A stretch of DNA of 64,000 nucleotides from Sipunculus nudus (GCA_026874595.1 CM049307.1:41112362-41176361); one strand, 5' to 3'; shown: positions 11,777-23,739, numbered from the stretch's first letter. Numbers and translations are program-made. The notes: a model not told the origin generated them from the sequence alone.

Positions 11777-11896
11777 AAGTGGAATCGAGTGAAGGCTCAA
11801 GTCCAAGTCTGGATTTGAGTCCTACATCACTGGCCAAAGGTGAATTAATTGCTGTGATATTTATATTTAATGTTAAAGTTTAAATATTCTGTCTGA

Positions 11897-13410
11897 CAGG
11901 GTTAGGGTAATTGTAATGTGTAATTGTAAATACCTGTAATTAAAAACAATTTTTCAAGTGACTGAATGTAACTTTGCAATTGAACAAAAAATTGATTACA
12001 AGGGCAAAAACAGATGAAATTTCAATTACTTTTAAATTACTTTCCAATTCCATGACAGAACACCGTACCTTACACCTCATTCCTTTGCACTGTGTATCAA
12101 ATCACTCTTGGGTAAGGATTGTAAGCTATGATTATTGAACAAATAGTATATCCATGCATGAAATAAGCATGGTAATTTATTAGTTTGCCTTATAAGTTAT
12201 ACTGGCCATTTTTTTTTTTTTTTTTTTTTTGCAAATGCCTCCACTGCACTGTGGATAAAGTAAAAAGGTTCCACAATGTACACCTATCCAGAGCTACACT
12301 ACCACAAGTGTGGGCTAAAATGCTACATTTCACACTTTCACTGAAACTGAGGCTGGAACATACTCATACTGATCTGGTTCCATCAGTGTTTATTTGCTAA
12401 TTAGCTGACACTGAGAGAATCACAGGAACAAAAGAGGCTAATGATCTGGGATGGCTGATATCAGAATTACCTCAAGTAAATGGCCCATGAGGTAAATAGA
12501 GATAGGTATCAGGATAGCAGGGCTGTCTCATTTGGCTGGCTCTAACATATAAACAGTCTCCACTGTTTCCTGTGCCCAGAGACTCTGGACATTGTATACT
12601 GGTTTTACTATCTGTCATACATAATTAAGAAGCTAACAATGGTGAATGCACTGGATTTCCATTAACTTTCCTATAAATAATTTCATTACATAAAATTGTA
12701 ATATATTATATATTCAACATGAATATATTTATATGATTTATTCACATGAAATGTCTGCATCAATAAGTTTAGTAAAATCACATTGTATTTAAAATTCCAG
12801 TGTTTATGACAGAACTTTAATCAGCATTGATAGTAAAGAAATTAGGATTTATGTGTTGATTAATGTGTAGGATTACTGTATAGGAAGTCGCTAAAAAGGG
12901 TTTTCCATCATCAAAGGTTTGAACCAACAATTATTTCCATACATGCTCTAATTGGCGCATGCCAGTGTTATCAATAAGAAAAAAATTTTGTCCAATAAAG
13001 GATGATATGTGATAAAAAAATATTAGATGAAATTATTTTTAATTCAAGATAATATATATTTTGTGTCAAAACACTTATTCAGCAAATGTCTCAGTGCCTG
13101 ATACTATAAAGAATACACACAATGTTCATGTATGATGATGACAGCTAGTTTTGCCTTTCAATAAGAGACAAGTGTAAATTTGAACATTATGCAACGATAT
13201 ATTATCATTAGTATAGCTATTGTGCACTTTAATATATGACACCAGACTGGATGTGTTTTGTTTGCAATTTTTTCCTTTTATAAATTTAATTTAATCACAA
13301 GTGTTTTCCTTTTATAAATTTAATCACATGCCTTTCTACCATTAATGATACTTAACATGAACCATGCCTCTGTGTATTATAATTTTTTATAAAGTAAATG
13401 AAAGTAACCA
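11897..13410. other. Non-coding interior of the hAT-like region
   Basis: Contains a T18 tract near 12213, a 35-bp duplication at about 13262-13325 (TTTTCCTTTTATAAATTTAA twice) and otherwise AT-rich sequence with no supportable gene. Confidence 0.6.
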
Positions 13411-13700
13411 GCTTCTGTGGCTCAGGGGTAGAGTGCAAGACTCAAAGCCGGGAGATTGTTGGTTCGAATCTCAACCAAGGCGGTGAGGTTTTTCATGGTC
13501 GGCCCCCACCCATGGTGAGCGCTCTGCAGGCTTAATGGGAAGTCTTTGCCCCACAGCCATCTACCACTCACATACGAGTGCTACTGTAGTGGGTTCCTCG
13601 GTGTTATGACCCAGCAATGGGGATGATTACACACCCAGGACCTGCAGGTGCGGTGGACACCAGGCCTGGGTGACACCAGGATACAAAATTTAAAAAAATG
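13411..13700 (+). mobile_element. tRNA-derived SINE
   Basis: The A box TGGCTCAGGGGT (13418-13429) within GTGGCTCAGGGGTAGAGTGC and the B box GGTTCGAATCT (13461-13471) sit at tRNA spacing. A D-stem GCTC/GAGT is visible. A body of about 220 bp follows, including GTTATGACCCAGCAATGGGG and CACCAGGATACAAAA. The body recurs inverted at 13931-14016. Confidence 0.8.
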
Positions 13701-13804
13701 ATAGGAAGCGAGTGCTACCGCCCTGTCCAATAGTCTGAAACGGAAATGGAAACTCTGCAGATGTACATACTTAGGTTAACACTTAGATAAGTCAGCATTT
13801 AAAA

Positions 13805-14140
13805 ATGGAGGCAGTTACCTCCACCAAAAAAAAAATGTATAAGAAAAAGTAATTGAAAGTAATTAATTACTTTTCAAAGTATTTGTAATTTGATCATTAC
13901 TTTGTAAAAAAAAAGTAATTTGTTATTAAATTTTGTATCCTGGTTTCACCCAGGCTAGGTGTCCACCGCACCTGCAGGTCCTGGGTGTGTAATCATCCCC
14001 ATTGCTGGGTCATAACATTTGCAGTTACCTCCACCAAAAAAAAAAATGTATAAGAAAAAGTTATTGAAAGTAATTAATTACTTTTCAAAGTATTTGTAAT
14101 TTGATCATTACTTTGTAAAAATTAAATAATTTGTTATTGT
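13805..14140. repeat. Direct AT-rich duplication flanking an inverted SINE tail
   Basis: Two near-identical blocks of about 120 bp (13805-13925 and 14019-14140), each starting GCAGTTACCTCCACCAAAAA and containing AATTAATTACTTTTCAAAG, flank 13931-14016. That segment is the reverse complement of the SINE 3' body (GTATCCTGG to GGGTCATAAC). The arrangement suggests a later SINE-tail insertion or a rearrangement after the SINE at 13411. Confidence 0.8.
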
Positions 14141-14232
14141 AATTGTAATTGGGATTTTTGGAAGTAATTGTAATTGTAATGATTACTTTCAATGTAATTG
14201 GCCCCAACCCTGCTCTCTGTTAAATGATTCAG

Positions 14233-14357
14233 AATCCAAGACTCTGCCTCTGAAGCCGAGGATGACTCAGATCAGCACCTGCAGTGACTTTACTTACAAA
14301 GTGTCACAACTGAAGATAAGGAGAATCTCAAGTTCTACACTGCCAGAAATCGTTAAG
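14233..14357 (+). CDS. WD40-repeat protein (NWD-like), penultimate exon
   Basis: Two bases complete a Glu codon, followed by 41 codons (SKTLPLKPRMTQISTC to STLPEIVK). The acceptor is aatgattcag and the donor AAG/gtaaga. The segment is basic and Ser/Thr-rich, with no known domain, and looks like a tail after the propeller. The phase fits both neighbours exactly. The acceptor lies 20 bp from the end of the hAT-like element, so part of its upstream pyrimidine tract is transposon-derived. Confidence 0.75.
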
Positions 14358-15011
14358 GTAAGATGGAAATTACAGTATTGGTCAGTGGTGTATGATTACA
14401 GGAGCTATGTTGAGGTTAAGTTTTAACTTGAGTTAGGATTAAAGGGGACTATTCTGATATCTGACGTCTATTAACTAACGACAATGTAAACCCTATAAAA
14501 ATAGGCCAGGAAATGCCAATCCTACTGCATACAGGCTGTTAGTTATGTTTACTATAATTTTATAATGTTTGGGCCCTCCAAAATCATCCAAATATTTTCA
14601 ACAAAGACACCTGGCAGCAAGTCAGAAGGGCTAGACTTTCGCAAAGGGTCTTTTGCAACTATTAATTGACCTTTCAACTTCCTCAATTATGCAGACAACC
14701 ACATGAGGTAACATAGTTTTGTTTGTCAACATTGTGGCATGAATGTACCCATGTTTACCATCAGTTGTTTGTCCATACATCATGATTATAGCTGGTTTTA
14801 AGCACACAGTTCACCTTCCCTTTGCTAGAAATAGGACCTTTCTTTAGTCTGGAATTAGTAAGTCAGAAATTATTTATCTTTCTATATCCTTTAAATAATA
14901 TGAAATGAAGTAAAAGACATATTATAAGATAATTATATATGGTTGAGTTATATATCATGATATTTCAGATATAAATTGGGTTTAATTTGATTTAAATTGG
15001 GGTGTTTGCAG

Positions 15012-15167
15012 GTATCGCCCATGAAAGCACCCCTGCAGACCACAGTACAAGCCCAAGAAAGCCGTAAAGTGAGTCGTCAGAAAAACAGTGCTTTCTCAGT
15101 AAAGAAGACACAGTCAGAGCCAGGTCAAAAGGAACAGAAATCATCAGGGATTTGTATCTTGTTGTGA
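15012..15167 (+). CDS. WD40-repeat protein (NWD-like), last exon with CaaX-like end
   Basis: 51 codons and a TGA. The encoded tail is Gln/Lys/Ser-rich (SRQKNSAFSVKKTQSEPGQK) and ends KSSGICILL. The last four residues, Cys-Ile-Leu-Leu, fit a CaaX box with terminal Leu, the class geranylgeranyltransferase I normally uses, and basic residues lie just upstream. If it is used, the protein would be membrane-anchored. The acceptor is tgtttgcag. A possible poly(A) signal AATAAA follows at 15333-15338. Confidence 0.78.
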   Translation, partial: VSPMKAPLQTTVQAQESRKVSRQKNSAFSVKKTQSEPGQKEQKSSGICILL

Positions 15168-15774
15168 CTAGCAATGTGGCTTGCTTAGACCTCACAGCAT
15201 CTCCTGGCTGTCATGTGTTCACAGTTCATTGAGTCATGGCTTTATAATACCATGGCTTAGTTCAACAAGAACATCTTAGCTCTATTGGTGATAAATAAGG
15301 GTCTAGCCTAGTATGTTTTGGAATTTCTTTGAAATAAAACCTAAAGCAGCCTGTTTGTGTATTTACCCAAAATGGAAGAGCTGCTGAATAGTTGGTAATG
15401 TTAAACCAAGGACATTGGTTAAGTCACTGAAATGTATAAAAAAGGGCCAAGTGCATAATTGCCACCATATGTGTTCACAACAAGCAGAAAAATTATATGA
15501 CATTTGGTTGCCACTCTTCAATTATCTCCCTTGACCAATGGGAAGGGAATTCACTTTGTTGCACCTCAAAATGGTCAAAGGAGCATTTCTCTGATCTAGC
15601 AAGTAAACTAACATACATTCAGTGAAGCCCTTCCATTGAGTCCTATCCTGACATACATCCAGAGTTTATGAGTTACCGCTGCCTAATGAAAATGAAACTT
15701 TAGTCATCAGGTGGTGATGATTTCTGGATTCTTTTTGCATCAACCACTGTAGGTATTTTTTCCTATTTGTCCAC
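15168..15774 (+). other. Probable 3' UTR / flank of WD40 gene
   Basis: No ORF. AATAAA at 15333-15338 is the first good poly(A) signal after the stop, giving a 3' UTR of roughly 180-200 bases if it is used. Confidence 0.45.
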
Positions 15775-17961
15775 TTATAACTGAAGGGGGGCCCACTTGT
15801 TACTCCAAAAAACCTGGACAGAAATGCAGTGATCACTCACTGACATCGTCCACTAAAAACTTGAAGGGAATAAAGTTGTTACTCTTTTAATTAGGCTACT
15901 AAAACTTGAATGGAATACAGTGGTTACATTTTCCAATGTTCAGTAAAACCTTGAAGGGAATAAAGTGGTTACTCTTTCATATATACTAAAAACTTGAAGA
16001 GAAAAGTGCTTCCTCCGTATGGTTCACTAAAAATGCTCTAAGGAAATCAAGTGGTTACTCCTTCAGATAGTTCACTAAAAACATGCAGAAAGTCCAGTGG
16101 TTACTCCTTCACATAGCTCACTAAAAACTTGAAGAGATTAGAGTAGTTGTTCTTTCACATAGTCCACTAAAAGCTTGAAGGGCATAAAGTGGTTACTCTT
16201 TCAAATTCCAATAAAGGCTTGATGGGAATAAAGTGGTTACTCTTTCACATAATTCACTAAAATCTTGAAGAGAATAAAATGGTTACTCTTTCACATAGTC
16301 CACTAAAAGCTTGAAGGGAATAAAGTGGTTTCTCCTTCACTTAGTTTACTAAAAGCTCAAAAAGAATAAATTTGTTACTCTTTGACATAGTCCACTAAAA
16401 GCTCGAAGGGAATAAAGTGGTTACTCCTTCAGTTAGACCTCTAAGTTTAAAGAAAATCCAGTGGTTACTCCTTTAGTTAGATCTCTAAAAGCTTGAAGGA
16501 AATCTAGTGGTTACTCCATCTCATAGTCCGCAAAAAGCTTAAAGGAAATCCAGTGGTTACTCCTTCACAAAGTGTGCACAAAACTTGAAGGACATCCATT
16601 GGTTACTCTTTCAGTTAGACCTCTAAATTGCTTGAGGGAAGTCAAGTTGTTACTCCTTCAATTAGACCTCTTAAAGCTTGAAGGAAATCCAGTGGTTACT
16701 CCTTCACACAGTCTGCACAAAGCTTAAAGGAAATCCAGTGGTTACTCCTTCAGTTAGATCTCTAAAAGCCTGAAGAAAATATAGTGGTTACTACTTCAGT
16801 TAGATCTCTTAAAGCTTGAAGAAAATCCAGTGGTTACTCTTTCTCATAGTCTGCACACAGCTTGAAGGAAATGCAGTGATACTCCTTCACATAGTCCGCA
16901 CACTGCTTGAAGGAATCCAGTGGTTACTCCTTCACAAAGTCTGCACAAAGCTTGAAGGAAATCCAGTGGTTACTCCTTCACATAATCTGCACAAAGCTTG
17001 AAGGAAATGCAGTGATACTCCTTCACATAGTCCGCACACTGCTTGAAGGAATCCAGTGGTTACTCCTTCACAAAGTCTGCACAAAGCTTGAAGGAAATCC
17101 AGTGGTTACTCCTTCACAAAGTCTGCACAAAGCTTGAAGGAAATCAAGTGGTTACTCCTTCCCATAGTCTGCACACAGCTTGAAGGAAATGCAGTGATAC
17201 TCCTTCACATAGTCCGCACACTGCTTGAAGGAATCCAGTGGTTACTCCTTCACAAAGTCTGCACAAAGCTTGAAGGAAATCCAGTGGTTACTCCTTTACA
17301 TAATCTGCACAAAACTTGAAGAAATTTCAGTGGTTACTATTTCAGTTAAATCTCTTGAGGCTTGAAGAAAATCCAGTGGTTATTATTTCAGTTAGATCTC
17401 TTAAAGCTTGGAGAACCTCCAGTGGTTACCCCTTCACATAGTCCGCACACAGCTCGGAGGAAATGCAATGGTCACTCCTTCACATAGTCTGCACAAAGCT
17501 TGAAGGAAATCCAGTGGTTACTCCTTCACATAATCTGTACACAGCTTGAAGGAAATCCAGTGGTTACTCCACATAGTCTGCACAAAGCTTGAAGGAAATC
17601 CAGTGGTTACTCCTTCACATAGTCCACACACAGCTTGAAGGAAATGCAATTGTTATTCCTTCACAGACTGCACATAGCTTGAAGGAAATGTAGTGGTTAC
17701 TCCTTCACATAGTCTGCACAAAGCTTGAAAGAAATTCCAGTGGTTACTCCTTCACACAGTCTGCACACAGCTTGAAGGAAATCCAGTGGTTACTCCTTCA
17801 CAAGGTCTGCACACAGCTTGAAGGAAATACAGTGGTAACTCCTTCACAGTCAACACACAGCTTCAAGGAAATGCAATGGCTCCTCCATACATAGTCCACT
17901 AAAAGCCTGAGAGAAATCCATTGGTTTCAGTTAGATCTCTAAAAGCTTGAAAGAAGTCCAG
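15775..17961 (+). repeat. Minisatellite, about 47-bp unit
   Basis: About 45 tandem copies of a unit reading GCTTGAAGGAAATCCAGTGG, TTACTCCTTCACATAGTC and TGCACAAA. Early copies use TCCACTAAAA, later ones TCTGCACAAA, and a third subtype uses CAGTTAGATCTCT, so subtype blocks are visible. Higher-order repeats of about 230 bp occur at 16860-17310. The short ORFs in it are repeat artefacts. Confidence 0.95.
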
Positions 17962-18816
17962 GGGATTTAGTTACAGCTGTTCATACATTTTAAATGGCTC
18001 AAGGGGCAGTCCAATGGGCAAGTTAAAAGAGGCAAATTCATCAATGATCACTTGGTTAACCCATTGTTGACAGAGACTATATGTATCCATGTCCTACTTT
18101 AATGTAATGAATACCGCAGCATTTTACTCATTGAAAAAGCATGTATTTCTAAATATTTTGCTAAATGAGGTATTTTACTAATATTGTGGCACTTATGTTC
18201 ACTCATGATATACTCGGCTAAATGTTGAATGTTTTGGAACTTGCAACTGATTATGGTAATTAAACAATAATAAGTGTACACATTTACAGGAATTGTACGT
18301 TCTGTGTGCTCTTGTTTGTTATCAATTGCCCATGGAGACTCAACAGTTTAATTGACAACTTTTTTAAACCTGCCACCAAAACAGCATTACTTTCTGCAAA
18401 AACAAGTACAAAATTTTCACTTATGAAAGAACATTTGTATTTTTCATTTGTATAAAATAAAAGTTATTTTGGTCAAAAAGTGTGGTTTGGCTTTTGGGGG
18501 GGGGGGGGGGGGGGAATGAAACCCAGATTTTGTGAGGGAAAATGAAACCCTGTTGATACAGAGATTGAGAGCAGAAAATCTTGTAAATAATTCCCAAAAT
18601 TTGTTTTGCAGTTGCTTGCAGTGTTATTCTGATATTATGCCCAAAGCAACAATATAATATTCTGCTGGACTGATGATCTTCCCTTTAGAGTTAGATAGGA
18701 ACAGGCTGGATGCTTGATGCAGAAATACAAGAATAATTACATGTAAGAGAGTAAAGGAGATATTTAGGATGTTTGACTGCATTATAAGAGACCAGAAATT
18801 GGACATTATCTGATGT
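17962..18816. repeat. Duplicated segment, copy 1 (inside the minisatellite)
   Basis: Starts GATTTAGTTACAGCTGTTCA and ends near GGACATTATCTGATGT. It matches 22198-23355 throughout, except that a block of about 290 bp is absent here. It sits between minisatellite copies, with GAAGTCCAGGG on both sides (near 17953 and 18821). That could be a target duplication or simply adjacent units. Non-coding, and its class is unknown. Confidence 0.85.
18496..18514 (+). repeat. G19 homopolymer
   Basis: Nineteen consecutive G. The paralogous position in copy 2 (about 23050-23056) has only a few G, so the tract expanded after duplication. Confidence 0.98.
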
Positions 18817-19290
18817 CCAGGAAGTCCAGGGTTACTCTTTCACATAATCCACTAACAACTTGAAGGAAATCCAGTGGTTACTCCTTCACATATTCCACTA
18901 AAAGTTTTAGGGAAATCCATTTCTCCTCATCATGTAGTCCACTACATGCTTGAAGGAAATCCAGTGGTTACTTCTTCAGATGGTCTACTAAACGCTTGAA
19001 GGAATTCCAGTAGTTACTCCTTAACATTGCAAACTTTTACCTGGAGTGGAATCCATTCAGGAAAATTAATTGGTTCCCCTGTATCTGTTCTTCTTCATCA
19101 TGTGCATTCACAAATGGAATAGAACCAATTGGTTGTTCATCCATCTTCAACATGAGGGACCAATGGTTAATGCTCACATACAGCAGGAAGGAATTTCAGT
19201 TGTTGGGGCACGTACAAAGTGGAGTGGAATGTTCTTTTAAAATTTGAGGAAAATCCAGTGGCTACTCCTCAACCTTGCTGTGTTGTCCAT
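18817..19290 (+). repeat. Decayed continuation of the 47-bp minisatellite
   Basis: Diverged units are still recognisable, for example CTTGAAGGAAATCCAGTGGT with TACTCCTTCACATATTCCAC. They thin out towards 19280. Confidence 0.7.
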
Positions 19291-20000
19291 CCATGACAGG
19301 CAGTGATGACCTCAACATCCAATTTTTTGGCAGAAATGTGTGAGCAGTACACTGAGAACATAGGTTGATGACCTGTCAAATCCAACTGTATATGGGACAA
19401 ATATTAGCTGTCCCCTCAACTGCTGTGCTGACAGATGTGGACTTGCGCAATTCACACTTGTGTTGTGCCTCAACAGACTTTGTCGCTGCAACATACTGGG
19501 TGGTCCTGTTTGGCGTTTCCCAGGTGGCCAGGTCAATGGGTAGGGACTTTCAAAATATCTTTGAAATATTTCATGTGCCCCTAATGTGAGCACTTGGCCT
19601 GTATGAGCTCTCCATACAGAAGCTGCTTTGGAATGTGCTCATCAGGAATTCTGACAGTATGACCAGCCTATGTGGTCTGGGCTTTCTACAGCAGGGTATG
19701 GACAGTTGTTTGACTGACACAAGATAGAATTAGTGTTTGACACCATGATTTGGCATTTGATCTTCATAATTTTGCACAGACAGTTTAATCTGGAACAGGT
19801 TTATCACTCTCACTGCCCTGATATACACAGTCCAGGTTGCACATGCATTCAGTAGTACTGGAATTATCGCAGGATGTTCTACCTTCAATGTTGTTGCAAG
19901 GCTGATTCCCCAAGGCTTTGGGACTACACAATCTACCAAATGTAGCACTGGCTTTTGCTACTCTACAGTTTACCTCAGCATCAAGAGAGACCATCTGAGA
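19290..20000 (-). pseudogene. LINE reverse-transcriptase C-terminal remnant
   Basis: The minus strand, read in three frames, gives EVNCRVAKASATFGRL (about 19970), then LLNACATWTVYIRA (about 19850), then GHTVRIPDEHIPKQLLYGEL (about 19660-19600) and KYFKDILKVP (about 19560). These match, in order, the region downstream of the palm domain in many non-LTR retrotransposon ORF2 proteins (ETWTVY block, then RMPDxRLPKxLLYGEL block). In-frame stops and at least two frameshifts show it is dead. The polymerase catalytic motif is not present. I cannot assign the clade. Confidence 0.75.
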
Positions 20001-20600
20001 GAGGGCAAACCTTGCACACTTTCATCTTTGATAGAAGGAAAATCCAGTGTTTACTCCTGCACTTTACACACATATTTTTGGAGGGAAAGCAAGTGATTAA
20101 TCCTCAACCTTGTGCACTTGCAACTGGGGTAGATTCTAATGGTTACTCCCCTATTTTGCACCAAGACACCTGAAGGGGAATCAAGTGGTTACTTGCCCAC
20201 CTCTTCCACTGGTGTAGTCCAGTGGTTCTTCTTCCACCTTGCACACTTACCACACATAACTGTTAGGAAATGCTGTATTTATTCATCTATACTGCACACA
20301 ACTGAAGGAGGGAAGGGGTAAACAAGTGATTTTTAACAGATTTAAGTGGTTATTCATCCACCTGACCAATTTACAACTTTGGCAAATACAGTGTTTTCTC
20401 AGCGTGTCCACTCACATTTTCACTGTTATACAGGGGTTAGTCTTACAACTTGCCTTCTACAAAAGGGAGCGAAATCCAGTGGTTAGTCATATACATGCTC
20501 ATCAACAAAGAGCGTGGATGCCAGTGGCTGTTCCTTACAACAGGAGGGAAATTCTGTGGTCACTCTCATGTATTCCTACTCATAAACTGAAGAAGAACCT
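20001..20600 (+). repeat. Strongly diverged minisatellite-like sequence
   Basis: Recurrent phrases AAATCCAGTG-TTACTCC and AGTGGTTACT-CCCACC at irregular spacing suggest an old part of the 47-bp array. No gene is supported. Confidence 0.5.
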
Positions 20601-22197
20601 CGCTTTTATATGCTATTGTTACTATGCACCAGACCCAATTATAATGGTTCGGTGTCCATCTTAAAATTGATGATGACTGATTTTCATTATGTCCATATAC
20701 AAAAAGGACTTTTCCGTCTCTTCATTCAGAATCTGAAAGGTAGTCATATGGACACACTACATCAAATTGGACTTCTCCTGTAGTGTATATCCTCATGAGA
20801 ACCATCCAGAGGCGTGTCATAATTATTGTTATTCTGCTAGAGTGTAATGTCAGACCAGCCATTCAGGATCATATTTTACCTCGGTCTCCTCATGGGTGTA
20901 ACCTCACACAACAAACTCCAAGGGGATGTTTCTGCAACCTCAGTGGAGTGTTCATTCGGAAAAGGGACAATACCCCCCCCCCCCCCCCCCCCCCGAGTGT
21001 CTGATAATGACAAACAGAGGAAAAAGGAAAACTTAGGTTTTCACTTAGACCACATGGGAAGGTGGCTAGAATCAAATATAATTTGGTCAGGTAAGCATAC
21101 TGCCTCTGGTTTATCACTTCATAGTAACCAAGAGATGGGAGCTGAAATGGACATCATATTACTTCATACATAATAGGGGTTGGGAGATGAAATTTACATC
21201 ACCTCTGCAGGGTTACCTTACCTTCATTAAGAGGGCATCTGGTGGTTACTGCTCATAAAAGCAGATCAAATGGTGGGACAGTTCTGGTTTGAATTAAAAT
21301 TAGCATTCAAAGCTTGCCACATATGAGAGAGATAGATAATTAGTTACGGACCCCAGTATAGAACTAGACAGGAAGGGAATACTTGTACTTGCTGGACATA
21401 AAAACCAAAACTTTATTCTGCAAAGATAGTCTGGTAATTATAGGAGACAATGTATTAATAAGAAAATATAGAAAAATTATAGGAGACAATTTTTTAATAG
21501 GAAAATATAGGAGTCCGTGGAAACCCTGTAAAAAAATTATCTTAATGTCGTTTCTATTGGTGCTTTCCAGTGGAAGAGCAAACAAGTGAAAGATCAACTG
21601 GTATAACCTTAATCTGTTGAACTAATAGGTTTTCCTTGGTTGCCTTGAGATTTTCTCAGATATTGTGAATCATTTTAAGAGTTAACACTCATATATACTT
21701 GACTCCAACATAAGTACTCTGTTGCTGTGAATTTTTTCTTTCATTGTCCATTACTTTCACAAGCAGAAGAACAAGTCAAGGGGGTTTGGAGAGTAACTCT
21801 TCCATGTCATGGCTTTTCTGTTAAATTTGGACTGGAGGAAAAAAATAGTAGTCATACTGCAGATTTTAAACTATATTGTATATAATGCCAAAAGATTGCA
21901 GAATATCACATTTCTATAGCCTATGGTTAATTTCTAGGAATATCATAAATTTTGGATGCTTCTGGAAAGTAATATTCCATTTGGCAAAGTTTCTATTGTT
22001 AAATTGTACATTTCACAGAAGAATGGGCGCAAAAAAATGCCAAAGCAATCATTAATGTCTGATATTGACACAAGAAATCGTACTTGTGACTTAAATATCC
22101 TCATATATCTGTGCTGACCACACGTATACAATCATACATGGTGGAATCCTTGTCATATTTATCTAGGAAGCCCAGGAAGACTGGTTTGAACAGGATG
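20601..22197. other. Unassigned non-coding
   Basis: Contains a C22 tract at 20973-20994 and a small tandem duplication at about 21430-21515 (ATTATAGGAGACAAT twice). No exon-like sequence seen. Confidence 0.5.
20973..20994 (+). repeat. C22 homopolymer
   Basis: Twenty-two consecutive C, likely length-variable and able to form i-motif / G-quadruplex structures on the two strands. Confidence 0.98.
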
Positions 22198-23355
22198 TGG
22201 GGATTCAGTTACAGCTGTTCATATATTTTAAATGGCTCATGGGGGCAGTCCAATGGGCAGGTTAAAAGAGGCAAATTCATCAATGATCACATGGTTAACC
22301 CATTGTTGCCAGAGACTATATGTATCAAAGTCCTACTTTAATGTGATGAACACTGCTGTTCTGAAAGCAGTATTTTACTCAATGGAAAAGCATGCATTTT
22401 CTAAAAGTTTTGCTAAATGAGGTATTTTATTTAATATTGTGGCACTTACGGTTACTCATGATATACTCGGCTAAATGTTGAATGTTTTGGAACTTGAAAC
22501 TGAATAAGGTAATTCAACAATAATTAGTGTATTCATTTACAGGCATTGTACATTCTGTGTAATCATGTTTGTTATCAATTGCCCATGGTCTAGTGCATTT
22601 TTGAAAACTGGGCTTCTGATGCTTATGAAATTTGAAGATGTTTAATTGATAAAATTGGTAGTGTGTTAGATCAGGCATGTGATATATGTAATTGTGCAAC
22701 TGTCTATCCATTGTCGGTGAAAACTGGTCTTAATCTTGTTTGTTACACAAGAGCCAAAATGTATAGGAGACATGTATTTATAGGAAAATTATAAATAAAC
22801 CATATGCATAAATCTTGTGTAAACATTTCTCAGATATATTCACTGGAGGTACTGATTTGATCACATGCATGTGCATTAAGTATACTCAACAGTTTAATTT
22901 ACAATTCTTTTTAAACCTGCCACCAAAACAGCATTACTTTCTGCAGAAACTAGTACAAAATATTTACTTGTGATAGAACATTTGTGCATTGTATTTTTTA
23001 TTTGTATAAAATAAAAGTTATTTTGGTCAGAAAGTGTGGTTTGGCTTTTGTGGGGGAAAAATGAAACCCTGATTTTATTATGAAAAATGAAACCCTGTTG
23101 ATACAGAGATTGAGAGCAGATAATCTTGTAAATACTTCCCAAAATTTGTTTTGCATTTGCTTGCAGTGTTATTCTGATATTATGCCCACAGCAACAATGC
23201 AATATTCTGCTGGACTGATGATCTTTCCGGTAGAGTTAGATAGGAACAGGCTGGATGCTTGAAATACAAGAATAATTACATGTAAGAGAGTAAAGGGGAT
23301 ATTTGGGATGTTAGACTGCACTAAAAGAGACCAGAAATTGGACATTATCTGATGT
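22198..23355. repeat. Duplicated segment, copy 2
   Basis: Paralogue of 17962-18816: same start (GATTCAGTTACAGCTGTTCA) and same end (GGACATTATCTGATGT). It has about 290 extra bases at 22595-22885, beginning TCTAGTGCATTTTTG and ending near CATTAAGTATA. Not flanked by the minisatellite. Non-coding. Confidence 0.85.
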
Positions 23356-23739
23356 GTTATAAAGCCTATTTAACACTGAATTTTCATTTCTTGAGCTATT
23401 TGGTATTCTTCACCCTTAGGTCTAGCTTTTAAAACATTTTGACCTATTATTAGAACAATTTGTAGAACCCTGAAGCATTGTGGGTAAAATATTATCACAC
23501 AAAAGGGCATAATTTCATAAATATCCAACTGGACCATTATACAATTTGGTTGTGTGGATTTACATTACAACCTAAGCCCCTGGTGATCTAAGGGAAATTT
23601 GTGTGCAAGAAACAACAGGGGCCAGCTAGTCAAAGACTGACCATACAGAAATTCAATTCAAATTTAATTTATTCAAATCTTAATTTCTTGCAGATACTCA
23701 CACTGATGTTATTATATGTGAGGGGCTCATTTCTCCATA
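23356..23739. other. Unassigned non-coding
   Basis: AT-rich, with no repeat or gene recognised. Confidence 0.5.

Larger units (their letters stand above)
11889..14220. mobile_element. hAT-like nonautonomous element (with nested insertions)
   Basis: The left end CAGGGTTAGGG..TAATTGTAATG (from 11897) and the right end, read inward as CAGGGTTGGGGCCAATTACAT (to 14212), form imperfect inverted repeats of the CAGGGTTG type seen in hAT elements. Subterminal regions repeat GTAATTGTAATTG, as in many hAT MITEs. The flanking 8-mers CTGTCTGA and CTCTCTGT agree at 6 of 8 positions, a possible decayed target duplication. The 2.3-kb interior includes a SINE and duplicated AT-rich blocks, so it may be composite. 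Confidence 0.45.
7092..14232 (+). other. Intron of WD40 gene (7,141 bp), a transposon graveyard
   Basis: From left to right it carries a family C fragment, a family B array with its terminal hairpin, another family C fragment, a TTAA-flanked element, a reversed family B fragment and a hAT-like element containing a SINE. Nothing coding for the host gene was seen. Confidence 0.75.

Noticed and set aside
13411-13482. Genuine tRNA gene at the SINE head
   Set aside because: The tRNA-like part continues into a 220-bp body that recurs inverted nearby, as expected for a SINE.
16816-17319. ORFs rich in LLLHKVCTKLEGN repeats
   Set aside because: Translation of the 47-bp minisatellite. Different frames are open by chance because the unit lacks stops.
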